A stretch of DNA of 64,000 nt. Source: Larkinella sp049445795 (lineage in GTDB: Bacteria; Bacteroidota; Bacteroidia; Cytophagales; Spirosomataceae). The stretch covers positions 1 to 64,000 of the forward strand of contig NZ_JBMSDT010000007.1 of NCBI RefSeq assembly GCF_049445795.1. The letters are read 5' to 3'. The translations under genes were made by a program, and so were the position numbers. Below are positions 52,752 through 62,300 of the stretch, piece by piece; position 1 is the first letter of the stretch; each line of letters starts with the position of its first letter. Below the pieces are notes generated by a model. That model was given only the letters and a program-made list of their open reading frames with translations, did no database searches and was not told the origin of the DNA.

Positions 52752-53894
52752 ATGGAACCACTCACCATTCCCGGAAAACACGGACTGAAGTCCGTGGGTA
52801 CGTCAAGACTGCTCTCCCTCGACACCTTCCGGGGCATCACCGTCGCGGCCATGATTCTGGTCAATAATCCGGGCGATTGGGGGCACATCTACGCCCCGCT
52901 CGGGCACGCGAAGTGGCACGGCTGGACACCCACGGATTTGATCTTTCCGTTTTTTCTGTTCATCGTCGGCGTGTCAATTTCGTATGCACTACAAAACAAA
53001 GAACGGGCCGGGCTGGTGGGCAAGATTGTGCGCCGGAGCCTGATTCTGTTCGGGCTGGGATTGTTCCTGAACCTGTTTCCAAAATTCGATTTCACGACCG
53101 TCCGGATTCCGGGCGTCTTACAACGGATTGCGCTCGTTTACCTGGCCTGCTCGCTGATTTACCTCAAAACCGACACCCGCACGCAGGGCTGGCTGATCGG
53201 TATGCTGCTCGTGGGGTATTGGTTGCTGATGACGGTCGTACCGGTCCCGGATTTCGGCCCGCCCAACCTGGAACCCGAAACCAACCTCGGCGCGTGGCTC
53301 GACCGGACGCTGCTCGGCGGGCACCTCTGGAAAACCGCCAAGGTCTGGGACCCGGAAGGTATCCTGAGCACTTTGCCCGCCATTGCCACCGGTTTGTCGG
53401 GCATTCTGGCCGGAGCGCTTCTGAAATCCGACCGACCGGAAGCCGAAAAAACCGCCTGGCTGTTCGTCGCGGGCTGTTTTTCACTCCTGGGTGCGTATGT
53501 CTGGAACGGTTTTTTCCCGATTAACAAATCCCTATGGACCAGTTCGTTCGTGCTGTTGACATCCGGATTGGCATTACAGGCGCTGGCATTGTGTTACTGG
53601 CTGATCGACGTGCAGGGCTACCGACGCTGGACCAAACCGTTTGTCGCATTCGGTGTCAATGCCATTACGGTTTTCTTCTTGTCGGGTTTAATTCCGCGGA
53701 TTCTGAACCTGATCAAAGTGCAGCAGCCGGATGGTTCGGAAGTTGGCGCGAAGGAGTGGCTCTACCAAACATTTTTCGTCCCGTATTTCGACAGTCCGTA
53801 TAATGCCTCGCTGGCGGGGGCGCTCACCTTCGTGCTGATCTGGTTTGGGATACTTTACGGGATGTATCAGAAAAAAATCATTATCAAAGTATAA
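52752..53894 (+). CDS. NagX-like acyltransferase (DUF5009, heparan-alpha-glucosaminide N-acetyltransferase family)
   Basis: 380 residues, about ten membrane helices. SRLLSLDTFRGITVAAMILVNNPGDW and HAKWHGWTPTDLIFPFFLFIVGVSISYAL are the hallmark N-terminal motifs of this family, which transfers acetyl groups to amino sugars across the membrane or transports them. Residues 9-17 (KHGLKSVGT) are encoded by a REP palindrome at 52778-52801, so the present N-terminus is not ancestral. Initiation at 52752 is the only ATG that reads through; a native start may have been lost. Near NagB- and LdcA-type genes, amino-sugar recycling is plausible. Confidence 0.85.
   Translation: MEPLTIPGKHGLKSVGTSRLLSLDTFRGITVAAMILVNNPGDWGHIYAPLGHAKWHGWTPTDLIFPFFLFIVGVSISYALQNKERAGLVGKIVRRSLILFGLGLFLNLFPKFDFTTVRIPGVLQRIALVYLACSLIYLKTDTRTQGWLIGMLLVGYWLLMTVVPVPDFGPPNLEPETNLGAWLDRTLLGGHLWKTAKVWDPEGILSTLPAIATGLSGILAGALLKSDRPEAEKTAWLFVAGCFSLLGAYVWNGFFPINKSLWTSSFVLLTSGLALQALALCYWLIDVQGYRRWTKPFVAFGVNAITVFFLSGLIPRILNLIKVQQPDGSEVGAKEWLYQTFFVPYFDSPYNASLAGALTFVLIWFGILYGMYQKKIIIKV
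52778..52801. repeat. REP element inside the 5' coding region of the acyltransferase gene
   Basis: Core CACGGACTGAAGTCCGTG plus GGGTAC edge; one base in the centre differs from the RAYT-flanking copies. It keeps the reading frame open. Confidence 0.85.
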
Positions 53895-53956
53895 ATAATA
53901 CCAGTAATTTCGGGTACCATACGGCAAATGCGTTAGAACCGTATACACCTGATCCA

Positions 53957-56827
53957 ATGAACAAACTATTGGCTACCGGCCTTGCCCTGGCCCTGCTGGC
54001 AACCGGTGCAAATGCCCAACAACCGGCGAAGACAACACCGAAAAAGAAACCGGCTACCCCCGTTAAAACCGTTGCAGCCGGTATTCCCGCCGAATTGAAA
54101 CAGCCGATTCCATTTGATCCCGACGTAAAAGTCGGCAAGCTGGCCAACGGCCTGACATATTACATCCGCAAAAATACCGAACCGAAAAACCGGGCCGAAC
54201 TGCGACTGGTGATCAATGCCGGATCGGTGCTGGAAACCGACGAGCAGCAGGGTCTGGCGCACTTTCTGGAGCACATGGCCTTCAACGGCACGAAGAATTT
54301 CCCGAAAAACGAACTGATCAGCTTCCTGCAATCGTCCGGCGTCCGGTTTGGGGCCGACCTCAACGCGTCGACCGGGTTTGACGAAACGATTTACCAGTTA
54401 CCCGTTCCGACCGACTCGACCCGGCTGTTCGAACGGGCATTTCAGATTCTGGAAGACTGGGCGCACAACCTGACAATGGACCCGGCCGAAATCGAGAAGG
54501 AACGGGGCGTCATTCTGGAAGAAGCCCGCTCGGGGCGCGGGGCCGGGCAGCGGATGCGTGAGAAGTATTTCCCGCTGATTCTCAACAACTCCCGCTACGC
54601 CAGCCGTTTGCCCATTGGCAAAGATGAGATCATTAAAACGTTCAAACCGGAGGTATTGCAGCGGTTTTACAAAGACTGGTACCGCCCGGATCTGATGGCC
54701 GTGGTGGCCGTTGGTGATTTTGATGTCGCGCAGGTCGAGGGGATTATTCAGGAGAAATTCAGCCGCATCCCGGCGGTGAGCAATCCAAAACCGCGCGTAA
54801 AGTACCCGGTTCCGCCCCACAAGGATACCAAAATCGCCATCGTAACCGACCCCGAACAGCCGAACACGCTGGTGCAAATCATGTACAAGCAGCCCGAAAC
54901 CAAGGAGAAAACCTTGTACGACGTGCGCGAAGCCATCAAGCGGGTGTTGTTTAATTCGATGATCGGCAACCGGATCAATGAACTTACTCAGCAGTCGGAC
55001 CCGCCGTTTCTGGCCGGATACAGCAACTACGGCAGTTTCCTGGGCGATCAGGACGCCTTCAGTTCGTACGTGATTGCGAAAGATGGGAACGTGGAACGAG
55101 CCGTGACGGCAATTCTGGACGAAACCGCCCGCGTCGACCGCTTCGGCTTTACCGAAACCGAGTTGGAACGCGCCAAAAAACAATACGAAAAAGCCATTGA
55201 CCGGATTTACCGCGAACGCGACAAAACCCGCTCGGCCAATTATGTCAGCGAATACGTCGAGAATTTTCTGCACGGCGATATTCCGGTCAGCATCGCGTTC
55301 TACCGTGAGTTTGTTGAGAAATACCTGAAAGGCATCACCGTCGGCGACGTCAACAACCTGGCTAAACAGTTCATTACCAAAGAAAACCGGGCGGTGGTGA
55401 TCATGGCTCCCGAAAAAGATAAAGGTAAACTGCCGACCGAAAAGCAAATCCTGGCCCTCATCGACAATGCCGGGCGCAACGTGACGGCCTACGTCGACAA
55501 AACGCTCGACAAACCGCTGCTGGCGACGCTGCCGGTCGGTAATCCGGTGACGAGTGAGAAACAGATCAAGGACATTGGCGTGACGGAGTGGACGCTGCGC
55601 AACGGTGTCCGGGTCGTACTGAAACCGACTGATTTCAAGAATGATCAGGTTATTTTTTCGGCGACCAGCCTGGGCGGCACTTCGCTGTACTCCGACAAGG
55701 ATTACGAGTCAGCCCGGTTTGCTTCGACGCTGATGCAGATGAGCGGCATCGGGGATTACAACCAGATTCAGTTGGGAAAATACCTGACCGGCAAAACCGT
55801 CAGCGTAGCCCCTTACATCAGCGAATCGGCCGAAGGCGTCAGTGGCAGCACCACGCCCGACGACCTGGAAACCGCCCTGCAATTGGTGTATGCGTACTTT
55901 ACGGCTCCCCGCAAAGATCCGGAGGTGATCAAAGGTTTTTTGTCCAATCAGAAAAGTTTCCTGCAAAACCAACTGGCAACCCCGACTCCGCAGAAGGTGT
56001 TTCAGGATACCGTCCAGGCCGTTTTGGGCGCGTACAATTTCCGCCGATTGCCCCTGACACCCGCCCGTCTGGAACAAGTCAACGTCGACCGCGCCGAGGC
56101 TATCTACAAAGAACGGTTTGCCGACGCCAGCGACTTCACATTCTTTTTTGTCGGCAGCTTCAAGGAAAAAGACCTGAAACCGCTGATTGAGAAGTACCTG
56201 GGCGGTTTGCCGTCGATTAACCGGACTGAAAAATACCGCGACCTCGGCATCCGGATTCCGGCGGGCAAAATCGAAAAAACGGTCACGAAAGGACTGGAAC
56301 CCCGGACGACCGTACAGATGGTCTTCAGCGGTGATTTTGTCTGGACCTCCGAAAACACGACCCAGATCGACGCTTTGGCCGAGGCACTCGAAATCAAGTT
56401 GACCGAAACGTTACGGGAAGAAGAAAGTGGCGTTTACGGCGTTGGCGTCAATGGGGCCTACGCCAAAATACCGGCGCAGCGGTATACGTTCCGGATCGGT
56501 TTCAATTGTGCGCCCGAGAACGTCGACAAGCTCATCAACCGGACCCTGGCCGAAATTGAGAAGATCAAGCAAAATGGCGCCGATCCGAAAGATATTGAGA
56601 AGTTTAAAGCCGAAACCCGGCGCGAAACCGAGGTTCAGTTGAAGCAAAACAATTTCTGGCTGGGCTACCTGTCCAACCAGTATTTTAACAACGACGATCC
56701 GACGGAAATCCTGCACGAAGACGAGTTTCTGAAGCAGGTGACGCCCGAAAGCACCAAACAGGCGGCCAACCAGTATTTCGGCAAAAACTTCATCAAGCTG
56801 TTGCTGGTGCCCGAACGGAAACCTTAG
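53957..56827 (+). CDS. M16-family zinc metallopeptidase (two-domain, secreted)
   Basis: 956 residues with a signal peptide (MNKLLATGLALALLATGANA). The N-terminal M16 domain has the inverted zinc motif HxxEH at His102-Glu105-His106 (HFLEHMAFNG), with the third ligand Glu expected about 76 residues on. The C-terminal half (from about 530) is the second M16 repeat without a zinc motif, as usual in this family. Periplasmic or outer-membrane peptide degradation. A strong hairpin terminator follows. Confidence 0.93.
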   Translation: MNKLLATGLALALLATGANAQQPAKTTPKKKPATPVKTVAAGIPAELKQPIPFDPDVKVGKLANGLTYYIRKNTEPKNRAELRLVINAGSVLETDEQQGLAHFLEHMAFNGTKNFPKNELISFLQSSGVRFGADLNASTGFDETIYQLPVPTDSTRLFERAFQILEDWAHNLTMDPAEIEKERGVILEEARSGRGAGQRMREKYFPLILNNSRYASRLPIGKDEIIKTFKPEVLQRFYKDWYRPDLMAVVAVGDFDVAQVEGIIQEKFSRIPAVSNPKPRVKYPVPPHKDTKIAIVTDPEQPNTLVQIMYKQPETKEKTLYDVREAIKRVLFNSMIGNRINELTQQSDPPFLAGYSNYGSFLGDQDAFSSYVIAKDGNVERAVTAILDETARVDRFGFTETELERAKKQYEKAIDRIYRERDKTRSANYVSEYVENFLHGDIPVSIAFYREFVEKYLKGITVGDVNNLAKQFITKENRAVVIMAPEKDKGKLPTEKQILALIDNAGRNVTAYVDKTLDKPLLATLPVGNPVTSEKQIKDIGVTEWTLRNGVRVVLKPTDFKNDQVIFSATSLGGTSLYSDKDYESARFASTLMQMSGIGDYNQIQLGKYLTGKTVSVAPYISESAEGVSGSTTPDDLETALQLVYAYFTAPRKDPEVIKGFLSNQKSFLQNQLATPTPQKVFQDTVQAVLGAYNFRRLPLTPARLEQVNVDRAEAIYKERFADASDFTFFFVGSFKEKDLKPLIEKYLGGLPSINRTEKYRDLGIRIPAGKIEKTVTKGLEPRTTVQMVFSGDFVWTSENTTQIDALAEALEIKLTETLREEESGVYGVGVNGAYAKIPAQRYTFRIGFNCAPENVDKLINRTLAEIEKIKQNGADPKDIEKFKAETRRETEVQLKQNNFWLGYLSNQYFNNDDPTEILHEDEFLKQVTPESTKQAANQYFGKNFIKLLLVPERKP

Positions 56828-56836
56828 CGACAGCGG

Positions 56837-56874
56837 TTTTAGCGAAAGGTCAATTCGCTGACCTTTCGCTAAAA
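56837..56874 (+). terminator. Strong hairpin terminator of the M16 gene
   Basis: Perfect 16-bp arms 56837-56852 and 56859-56874 (TTTTAGCGAAAGGTCA / TGACCTTTCGCTAAAA) around a six-base loop. Confidence 0.8.
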
Positions 56875-56930
56875 TGCTTGAGGCCTGGTTTCATAAAAAA
56901 CCTAACTTGCTATGAATCTGCGCTTCTGTC

Positions 56931-57749
56931 ATGCATTATCAGAAATATCAGCCCGCTGCCCACCTGCGCCCGTTTGTCGAATGTTACTACATTTGGGAGA
57001 ACAACCAGGTGCTAACACAACCCATCACCGTCGAATCGCCCCCCAACGGCTTCGGTTCGCTGGTTTTTAATTTCGGAACACCGTATCAGCTTCAAAGCCC
57101 CCGGCGCGGTACGATTGCGGTTCCGACCTCTTTCCTGAGCGGCCAGTCGACCAGTAGCTATCAACTCGGTTTACAAGGGCAGATCGGGATGGTTGGGGCG
57201 GTTTTCCGCCCGGCGGGCCTGAACAGTCTCTTCGGCTTGCCGATGTATGAATTTACGGACGAGCGCGTGGAACTGGCGGCTGTTCTGGGCGATCGAATTC
57301 ACGTCATCCAGGACCAGATTAAGGAGACGCCGGACAGGGCCGGGCGAATTGGATTACTGGAAGCCTTTTTAAGCAACCAGTTGATCCAGCAGGGCGCGGT
57401 CACCGACCGCACGGATTACGTAGCGAACCGAATTGTTGACCAGCGCGGCATCATTAATATTCCCTCGCTGATGGAGGAGTTATACGTTTGCCGGCGGCAG
57501 TTTGAGCGGAAATTCCTGCAAAAAGTCGGCGTCAGTCCCAAGTATTACGCCCGCATCCGGCGGGTCGGGTACTTGTGTTCGCTGCTGGCCAGCCAGCGCT
57601 GGAACGTGGCCGACTGGCACGATGTGATTTACCGGGCCGGGTATTACGATCAATCGCATTTCATCCGGGAGTTTACCGGTTTTACGGGGCGCGTACCGTC
57701 GCTTTATGTGCGAAACAATGCCGAACTGGCCAACTTTCTCACGGCCTGA
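56931..57749 (+). CDS. AraC-type regulator (DUF6597-like N-domain)
   Basis: 272 residues. The N-terminus (YQPAAHLRPFVECYYIWENN ... PPNGFGSLVFNFG) is the DUF6597-type sensor found in short AraC relatives. The C-terminal HTH has INIPSLMEELYVCRRQFERKFLQKVGVSPKYYARIRR and WHDVIYRAGYYDQSHFIREFTGFTGRVPSLYV. Transcribed ahead of the SnoaL-like gene, which it may regulate. Confidence 0.88.
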   Translation: MHYQKYQPAAHLRPFVECYYIWENNQVLTQPITVESPPNGFGSLVFNFGTPYQLQSPRRGTIAVPTSFLSGQSTSSYQLGLQGQIGMVGAVFRPAGLNSLFGLPMYEFTDERVELAAVLGDRIHVIQDQIKETPDRAGRIGLLEAFLSNQLIQQGAVTDRTDYVANRIVDQRGIINIPSLMEELYVCRRQFERKFLQKVGVSPKYYARIRRVGYLCSLLASQRWNVADWHDVIYRAGYYDQSHFIREFTGFTGRVPSLYVRNNAELANFLTA

Positions 57750-57831
57750 CCGGTCGGCAGAATGTCGCATTTTTACAATAACGCCCGATCAGCTTCCGGT
57801 AATTTTGGTCGATCATTAAACCAAAACGACA

Positions 57832-58272
57832 ATGAAAATCACGCAAACTGAATCACTGACCGACCTGACCCGCAAAGGCACCAGCATCGAATTTTTCTCG
57901 GCCTACCAGGAGCGCGACATCGAGCGCATGATGGCCCTGTTTGATCCCAACGGCGCGTTCTGGCTGATGCCCCTCGGCCCCGAACCGCAGGGCACGATTG
58001 GCGAGCTCGGCCGGAATTTCTGGACGGGCGTCATGGCAGCTTTTCTGGACATCGACAATACCGTCGACAAGGTAACCGCCGACGGCGACCGGATTGTCTG
58101 CAACGTCGTTCTGTTTGGAACCCAGGCCGCTGATTTTGCGGGTATTCCGAACAAAGGGTTGCGCTTCAACAGCGACCACATCTTTATTTTCCACTTTAAC
58201 GAAGACGACAAAATCGCGTCGGTGGCCATCGACTGGGACCACGCGCGTTTCCAGCAGCAACTGGGCATATAA
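57832..58272 (+). CDS. SnoaL/NTF2-like family protein
   Basis: 146 residues with the cone-shaped NTF2 pattern: STEFFSAYQERDIERMMALF-like helix at the start (TSIEFFSAYQERDIERMMALFDPNGAFW), a central strand, and SDHIFIFHFNEDDKIASVAIDWD near the end. Such proteins may be polyketide-cyclase-like enzymes or simple ligand binders. Follows the AraC-type gene by 82 bases. Confidence 0.8.
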   Translation: MKITQTESLTDLTRKGTSIEFFSAYQERDIERMMALFDPNGAFWLMPLGPEPQGTIGELGRNFWTGVMAAFLDIDNTVDKVTADGDRIVCNVVLFGTQAADFAGIPNKGLRFNSDHIFIFHFNEDDKIASVAIDWDHARFQQQLGI

Positions 58273-59027
58273 TGTTTTTAGTGACAAAAGAGTGAAGACA
58301 TGAGAGCAAGGAGTGATGTTTCGAAAGTAGTCTTTACTCTTTGCTCCTCTTTCTACCAACAACAAAGCTTTTGAAGATGAAACTTCTGAAAAAAACGGTG
58401 ATCAAAACCCGGCTGCGGATCAACTGGCAGCGGTTTTGGCGGTACCGGTTTTTCTAAATTAGGCCAATATCGTTTGGATAGGAATGAATCTGCGTGACTC
58501 GTTCCTATCCAAACGCTCGTTTACCTCAGCCCCGCAATACTGGTCAAACCGACAACTGCCAGCGAGCCTGCGTGAAAACGCCCCAGGCCAACATACACTC
58601 GTGATGGTCAGCGACGTGTAAAGGCCACTCCGATTAAGTTACCTCCCTTCCAACATAGGCGGCCATAAGCAAGAGTACGGTCATCAAACCGGACCCCACC
58701 GCAGCAACGGGTGCATGAGCTACCCGGCAAAGTAGCGAGAGCAGCCGCAAAACTCCATTTCCAGACCGACCACTTCACCAACCGCCCGGGAAAATCAGCG
58801 CCATCGAGAGCGGTTCGTAGCCCCTTAGTTTCAGAAATACCCTTGATACACGCATCAAAGCCGTCAGCGCGGTGCAGACCCGGCAAATCCTGGGGGCAGT
58901 TTTAAGGTAAAATCAGATAAAGTTCTTTGCTATTCGACCGGTTAGTAAATAACACGCCTGTTTTAAACACCCTGCGGTGTAAATTATACCGAACAAGCTG
59001 ATAAACAACGGGATAACATATAAAAAA
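58273..59027. other. 755-base gap with a hairpin and a tiny basic ORF
   Basis: No clear gene. A possible 26-residue basic peptide lies at 58377-58457 (MKLLKKTVIKTRLRINWQRF...). A perfect 14-bp inverted repeat lies at 58471-58484 and 58502-58515 (CGTTTGGATAGGAA / TTCCTATCCAAACG) with a 17-base loop and no T-run. From 58600 to 58910 the reverse strand is open for 92 codons but shows no recognisable domain. Confidence 0.4.
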
Positions 59028-60104
59028 ATGATACCACTTCTAAAGTCGAGTCTGTTGACACTGGCTCTGATTCTGACGTTTGTCGTTGGCTGGGAGCTGT
59101 ATTGGCGCAGCCAGAACCTCGGGCTTTCCTACAATGACGACGAAAGCCTGTGGGCGCACACCCGGAAAGAGATTTACCGGAGCAGTCCGTCGAAACCAGT
59201 TATCATTGGGTCATCACGCGTCAAGTTCGACCTGGATCTGGCTACCTGGGAAGCCATGACCGGCGAAAAACCGGTACAACTCGCTCTGGTGGGGACAGCC
59301 CCCCGACCCTTGCTGACGGATCTGGCCAATGATCCGAACTTCAAAGGAACACTCATCATTGGCGTTACCGAAGCTCTTTTCTTTGCGCCCGACGGTTCGT
59401 TCCCGGAACGGGAGGCTACCAAACGGGTTACTTTTTATCCCAAGTGGTCGCTTTCCCAGCAAATTAGCTTCCACATCAACCGGGCACTGGAACCCTGGCT
59501 TTACTTCTTGGACGAAGAACGACTGGCGCTCAGGCCCTTGCTGACCGACCTGCCCATTCCGCCCCGCCCGGGTACCTGGGGTGGGCCGAAATTTCCAAAG
59601 GAATTTTCGATTACTAAGTCCGACCGACAGGAAGCCATGACGGATGCGATCGTGGCTGATACCGCCATTCAGAACAAAGTGAAAGCGGTTTGGCTGGACA
59701 TTGGTGCCCACAGCCCGAAACAAACCATGCCGGATGCGATGCTAACGGGCATTTTCGATTCCGTCAAGAAGTCGGTCGACCAGATTCGGGCACGGGGTGG
59801 TCAGGTGGTTTTTGTCCGGATGCCTTCGGACGGTCTCTTCTACGAAGTCGAAAAAAGGAGCCACCCGCGGGCCAAATACTGGGATCGGCTGCTGGCGCAT
59901 ACCCGGACACCCGGTATTTACTTTGCGGATTTCCCGGCATTGTCTAAATACCGATGCCCGGAGTGGTCGCACCTGGCGCCGAACGATGCGGTCACGTTCA
60001 CGCGGGATTTCATTCCGATTCTGAAGCAGAAAACCGGCTGGGCCATCCCGATCCGACCGACCCAAACGCCCGTCGTTACCGCTTTGCTTCTTCCCCACCA
60101 ATAG
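59028..60104 (+). CDS. SGNH-like membrane-anchored protein, partner of the MBOAT acyltransferase
   Basis: 358 residues. An N-terminal membrane helix (LLTLALILTFVVGWELYW) is followed by an SGNH-like fold: VIIGSSRVKFDLD (candidate Ser62/63) and CPEWSHLAPNDAVTF (candidate His315 with nearby Asp). AlgJ/AlgX- and DltD-type proteins with this layout work with MBOAT proteins to O-acylate surface polysaccharides. It ends 12 bases before the MBOAT gene. Confidence 0.7.
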   Translation: MIPLLKSSLLTLALILTFVVGWELYWRSQNLGLSYNDDESLWAHTRKEIYRSSPSKPVIIGSSRVKFDLDLATWEAMTGEKPVQLALVGTAPRPLLTDLANDPNFKGTLIIGVTEALFFAPDGSFPEREATKRVTFYPKWSLSQQISFHINRALEPWLYFLDEERLALRPLLTDLPIPPRPGTWGGPKFPKEFSITKSDRQEAMTDAIVADTAIQNKVKAVWLDIGAHSPKQTMPDAMLTGIFDSVKKSVDQIRARGGQVVFVRMPSDGLFYEVEKRSHPRAKYWDRLLAHTRTPGIYFADFPALSKYRCPEWSHLAPNDAVTFTRDFIPILKQKTGWAIPIRPTQTPVVTALLLPHQ

Positions 60105-60116
60105 CTCAAAACGATC

Positions 60117-61613
60117 ATGGTTTTCAACTCCTACAGTTTCGCCCTCTTCTTTGTGCTGCTTTTGGTGCTGCACAACCTTCCTCTACCCTGGAAGATAAAG
60201 AAGGTTAACTTACTACTGACCAGCTACTTATTTTACGCCCTCTGGAATCCGCCCTTCATTTTGCTGCTCTGGCTCTCAACGGTGGTGGATTTTTACATGG
60301 CCCGGCTGATTTCCTGCGAACAGCGATCCGCCCCCCGCAAACTCCTCCTGACCGTCAGCCTGTTGCTTAACCTCGGCATGTTGAGCTACTTTAAATATGG
60401 CGGTTTTTTGCTGGAAAATTTTACGGCTTTGCTGTCGGCGATGGGCATTGTGTTTCAGGCAGCCAAACCCGATATAATCCTACCCGTCGGTATTTCCTTC
60501 TACACCTTCGTAACACTTTCGTATACGCTGGATGTGTACCGCCGGAAAGCTGAGCCGGAACCTTCTTTTCTGAACTTTGCCCTCTTCGTTACGTTCTTTC
60601 CGCACCTGGTAGCGGGGCCGATTGTCCGGCCCGAAGACCTGATTCCGCAGTTTAAGGAACCCCACCGCGCCACGACTCAGCAGATGACCTGGGGGCTTTT
60701 TCTGCTGTCGCTCGGGCTGTTCATGAAAGTCGTGGTTGCGGATACGCTCCTGGCCGACTCCGCCGATACGGTTTTTGGGGTACCTTTTCCGGTGCAGCCG
60801 CTGGATGCCTGGATGGGCGTCATGGCGTTTTCAGGACAGATCTTCTGTGATTTTGCGGGCTATTCGACCTGCGCCATCGGCATTTCGCTGTGTCTGGGGT
60901 TTGTCCTGCCCGACAATTTTCGGTATCCGTACGCGTCCATCGGTTTTTCGGATTTCTGGCGTCGGTGGCACATTACGCTCTCAACCTGGCTGCGCGATTA
61001 CCTCTACATTCCGCTGGGCGGAAACCGCAAGGGAGCTACCAGAACCTATATCAACCTGATGATCACGATGTTGCTGGGCGGATTGTGGCACGGAGCCTCC
61101 TGGAATTTTGTGATTTGGGGCGGGTTGCACGGTGTTTTTCTATGCGCCGAACGGCTGATCCGGGATTGGTCCGGGAAACGGCAGCGTAGTTTTGCCGGAA
61201 CAAATCGGCCGGATTCGGCCTTGGTTGGGTCCGTTGCACAGGCTTCGATGCTCCCGGTTTCGTGGAACGGCAAAGTGGGCAATTTCGGTCTGGCGCTGCT
61301 CACGTTGTTTCTGGTCGACATCACCTGGGTGTTTTTCCGCACGCCCGATTTCGGCAGTGCGATGCGAATTCTGCTGTCGATGTTTGGCGTCATTCCCAAC
61401 GGAGCAGCCCTGCTCACATCCCTCGACATCCTGAAAGTCAGCTCAGTGACGACGATTCTGATTGCCTGTCATTGGTCGATGCGAAATTCGTCGCTGGTGA
61501 AACTCGGAGCGCGACTGCCGTGGTGGCTACTCGGCCTGGTCTGGGCGGGCATGGTAATTTTACTGATTCTGACCCAGAAAAGCACGAACTCGTTCATCTA
61601 TTTCCAGTTCTGA
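60117..61613 (+). CDS. MBOAT-family O-acyltransferase (AlgI-like)
   Basis: 498 residues, about ten membrane helices. Hallmark motifs: FPHLVAGPIVRPEDLIPQF, FSDFWRRWHITLSTWLRDYLYIPLGGNRKG and GGLWHGASWNFVIWGGLHG, with catalytic His325 in the last. It moves acyl groups across the inner membrane for polysaccharide O-acetylation together with an SGNH partner, encoded immediately upstream. No other polysaccharide genes are near, so the acceptor is unknown. Confidence 0.92.
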   Translation: MVFNSYSFALFFVLLLVLHNLPLPWKIKKVNLLLTSYLFYALWNPPFILLLWLSTVVDFYMARLISCEQRSAPRKLLLTVSLLLNLGMLSYFKYGGFLLENFTALLSAMGIVFQAAKPDIILPVGISFYTFVTLSYTLDVYRRKAEPEPSFLNFALFVTFFPHLVAGPIVRPEDLIPQFKEPHRATTQQMTWGLFLLSLGLFMKVVVADTLLADSADTVFGVPFPVQPLDAWMGVMAFSGQIFCDFAGYSTCAIGISLCLGFVLPDNFRYPYASIGFSDFWRRWHITLSTWLRDYLYIPLGGNRKGATRTYINLMITMLLGGLWHGASWNFVIWGGLHGVFLCAERLIRDWSGKRQRSFAGTNRPDSALVGSVAQASMLPVSWNGKVGNFGLALLTLFLVDITWVFFRTPDFGSAMRILLSMFGVIPNGAALLTSLDILKVSSVTTILIACHWSMRNSSLVKLGARLPWWLLGLVWAGMVILLILTQKSTNSFIYFQF

Positions 61614-61770
61614 TAACCGCCCTAAATCCGTATGACCTCACCGGGATTGAATACGCGCCGGTGCTGAAGACCCCATTGGGCAATTTTCATTGGCTACCCG
61701 GCACCTACAACACGTCCCGTACCCCGCCCAGGCTGCGGGGGTATCTTTTCCAGTGTATAGGAATTTCCGG

Positions 61771-62127
61771 TTAATCGATGAATTGCAGTAATTCGATGCG
61801 GTTCTGGAAGGGATCGTGGAAGAAAAACCGCTGCCGCCCGTCGATGTCGGACGAGTACGTAATCTCGATTCCCTGATTGGCCAGTTCGGCCCTGGCTTCG
61901 TCCAGGTTCGTGATTTCAAAAGCCGGATGCCGTTTGGAATACGGTCCGGGGGCTTCCTCGCGAAGGTGAAGCTCAATGTCACCGATCGAAAACCAGAGCG
62001 CCCCGCCCGGATGTTCGCCGGGTACTTCGGTCAGGCCCAGCACCTGAGTGTAAAAGGTGCGCGCTTCCTCCCGTTTGCCTTCCGGGATCGCAATCAAAAT
62101 GTGGTCTAATCGCTTGAATTGAATCAT
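61771..62127 (-). CDS. VOC (glyoxalase/bleomycin-resistance) family protein
   Basis: 118 residues from the ATG at 62127 (MIQFKRLDHILIAIPEGKREEARTFYTQVLGL). Ending DGRQRFFFHDPFQNRIELLQF contains the metal Glu of the second half. A small VOC metalloenzyme or binding protein; substrate unknown. Confidence 0.87.
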   Translation of the reverse strand: MIQFKRLDHILIAIPEGKREEARTFYTQVLGLTEVPGEHPGGALWFSIGDIELHLREEAPGPYSKRHPAFEITNLDEARAELANQGIEITYSSDIDGRQRFFFHDPFQNRIELLQFID

Positions 62128-62300
62128 GTTTCGTTGAACGTTGCGGCCCTGGTAGCCCGGAGTCTGCAATATCGCACCAGAACGGCTTTTTTACCAACGA
62201 AAACCGGCTTGTAAATTTTGTAAACGGCTTTTCCTCAGCGTACGCGGTTTTTCTTAACTTGCCCACGGCCGATCAGCCACTGACGCAACCCTTACATTTC

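Noticed and set aside
41628..52801. CRISPR array suspected from repeated palindromes
   Set aside because: The repeats are inverted pairs at irregular distances, match the REP family of the RAYT gene, and no cas genes are present.
58608..58886. 92-codon reverse-strand open frame in the 755-base gap
   Set aside because: No domain, no ribosome-binding site and unusual composition; not enough to call a gene.
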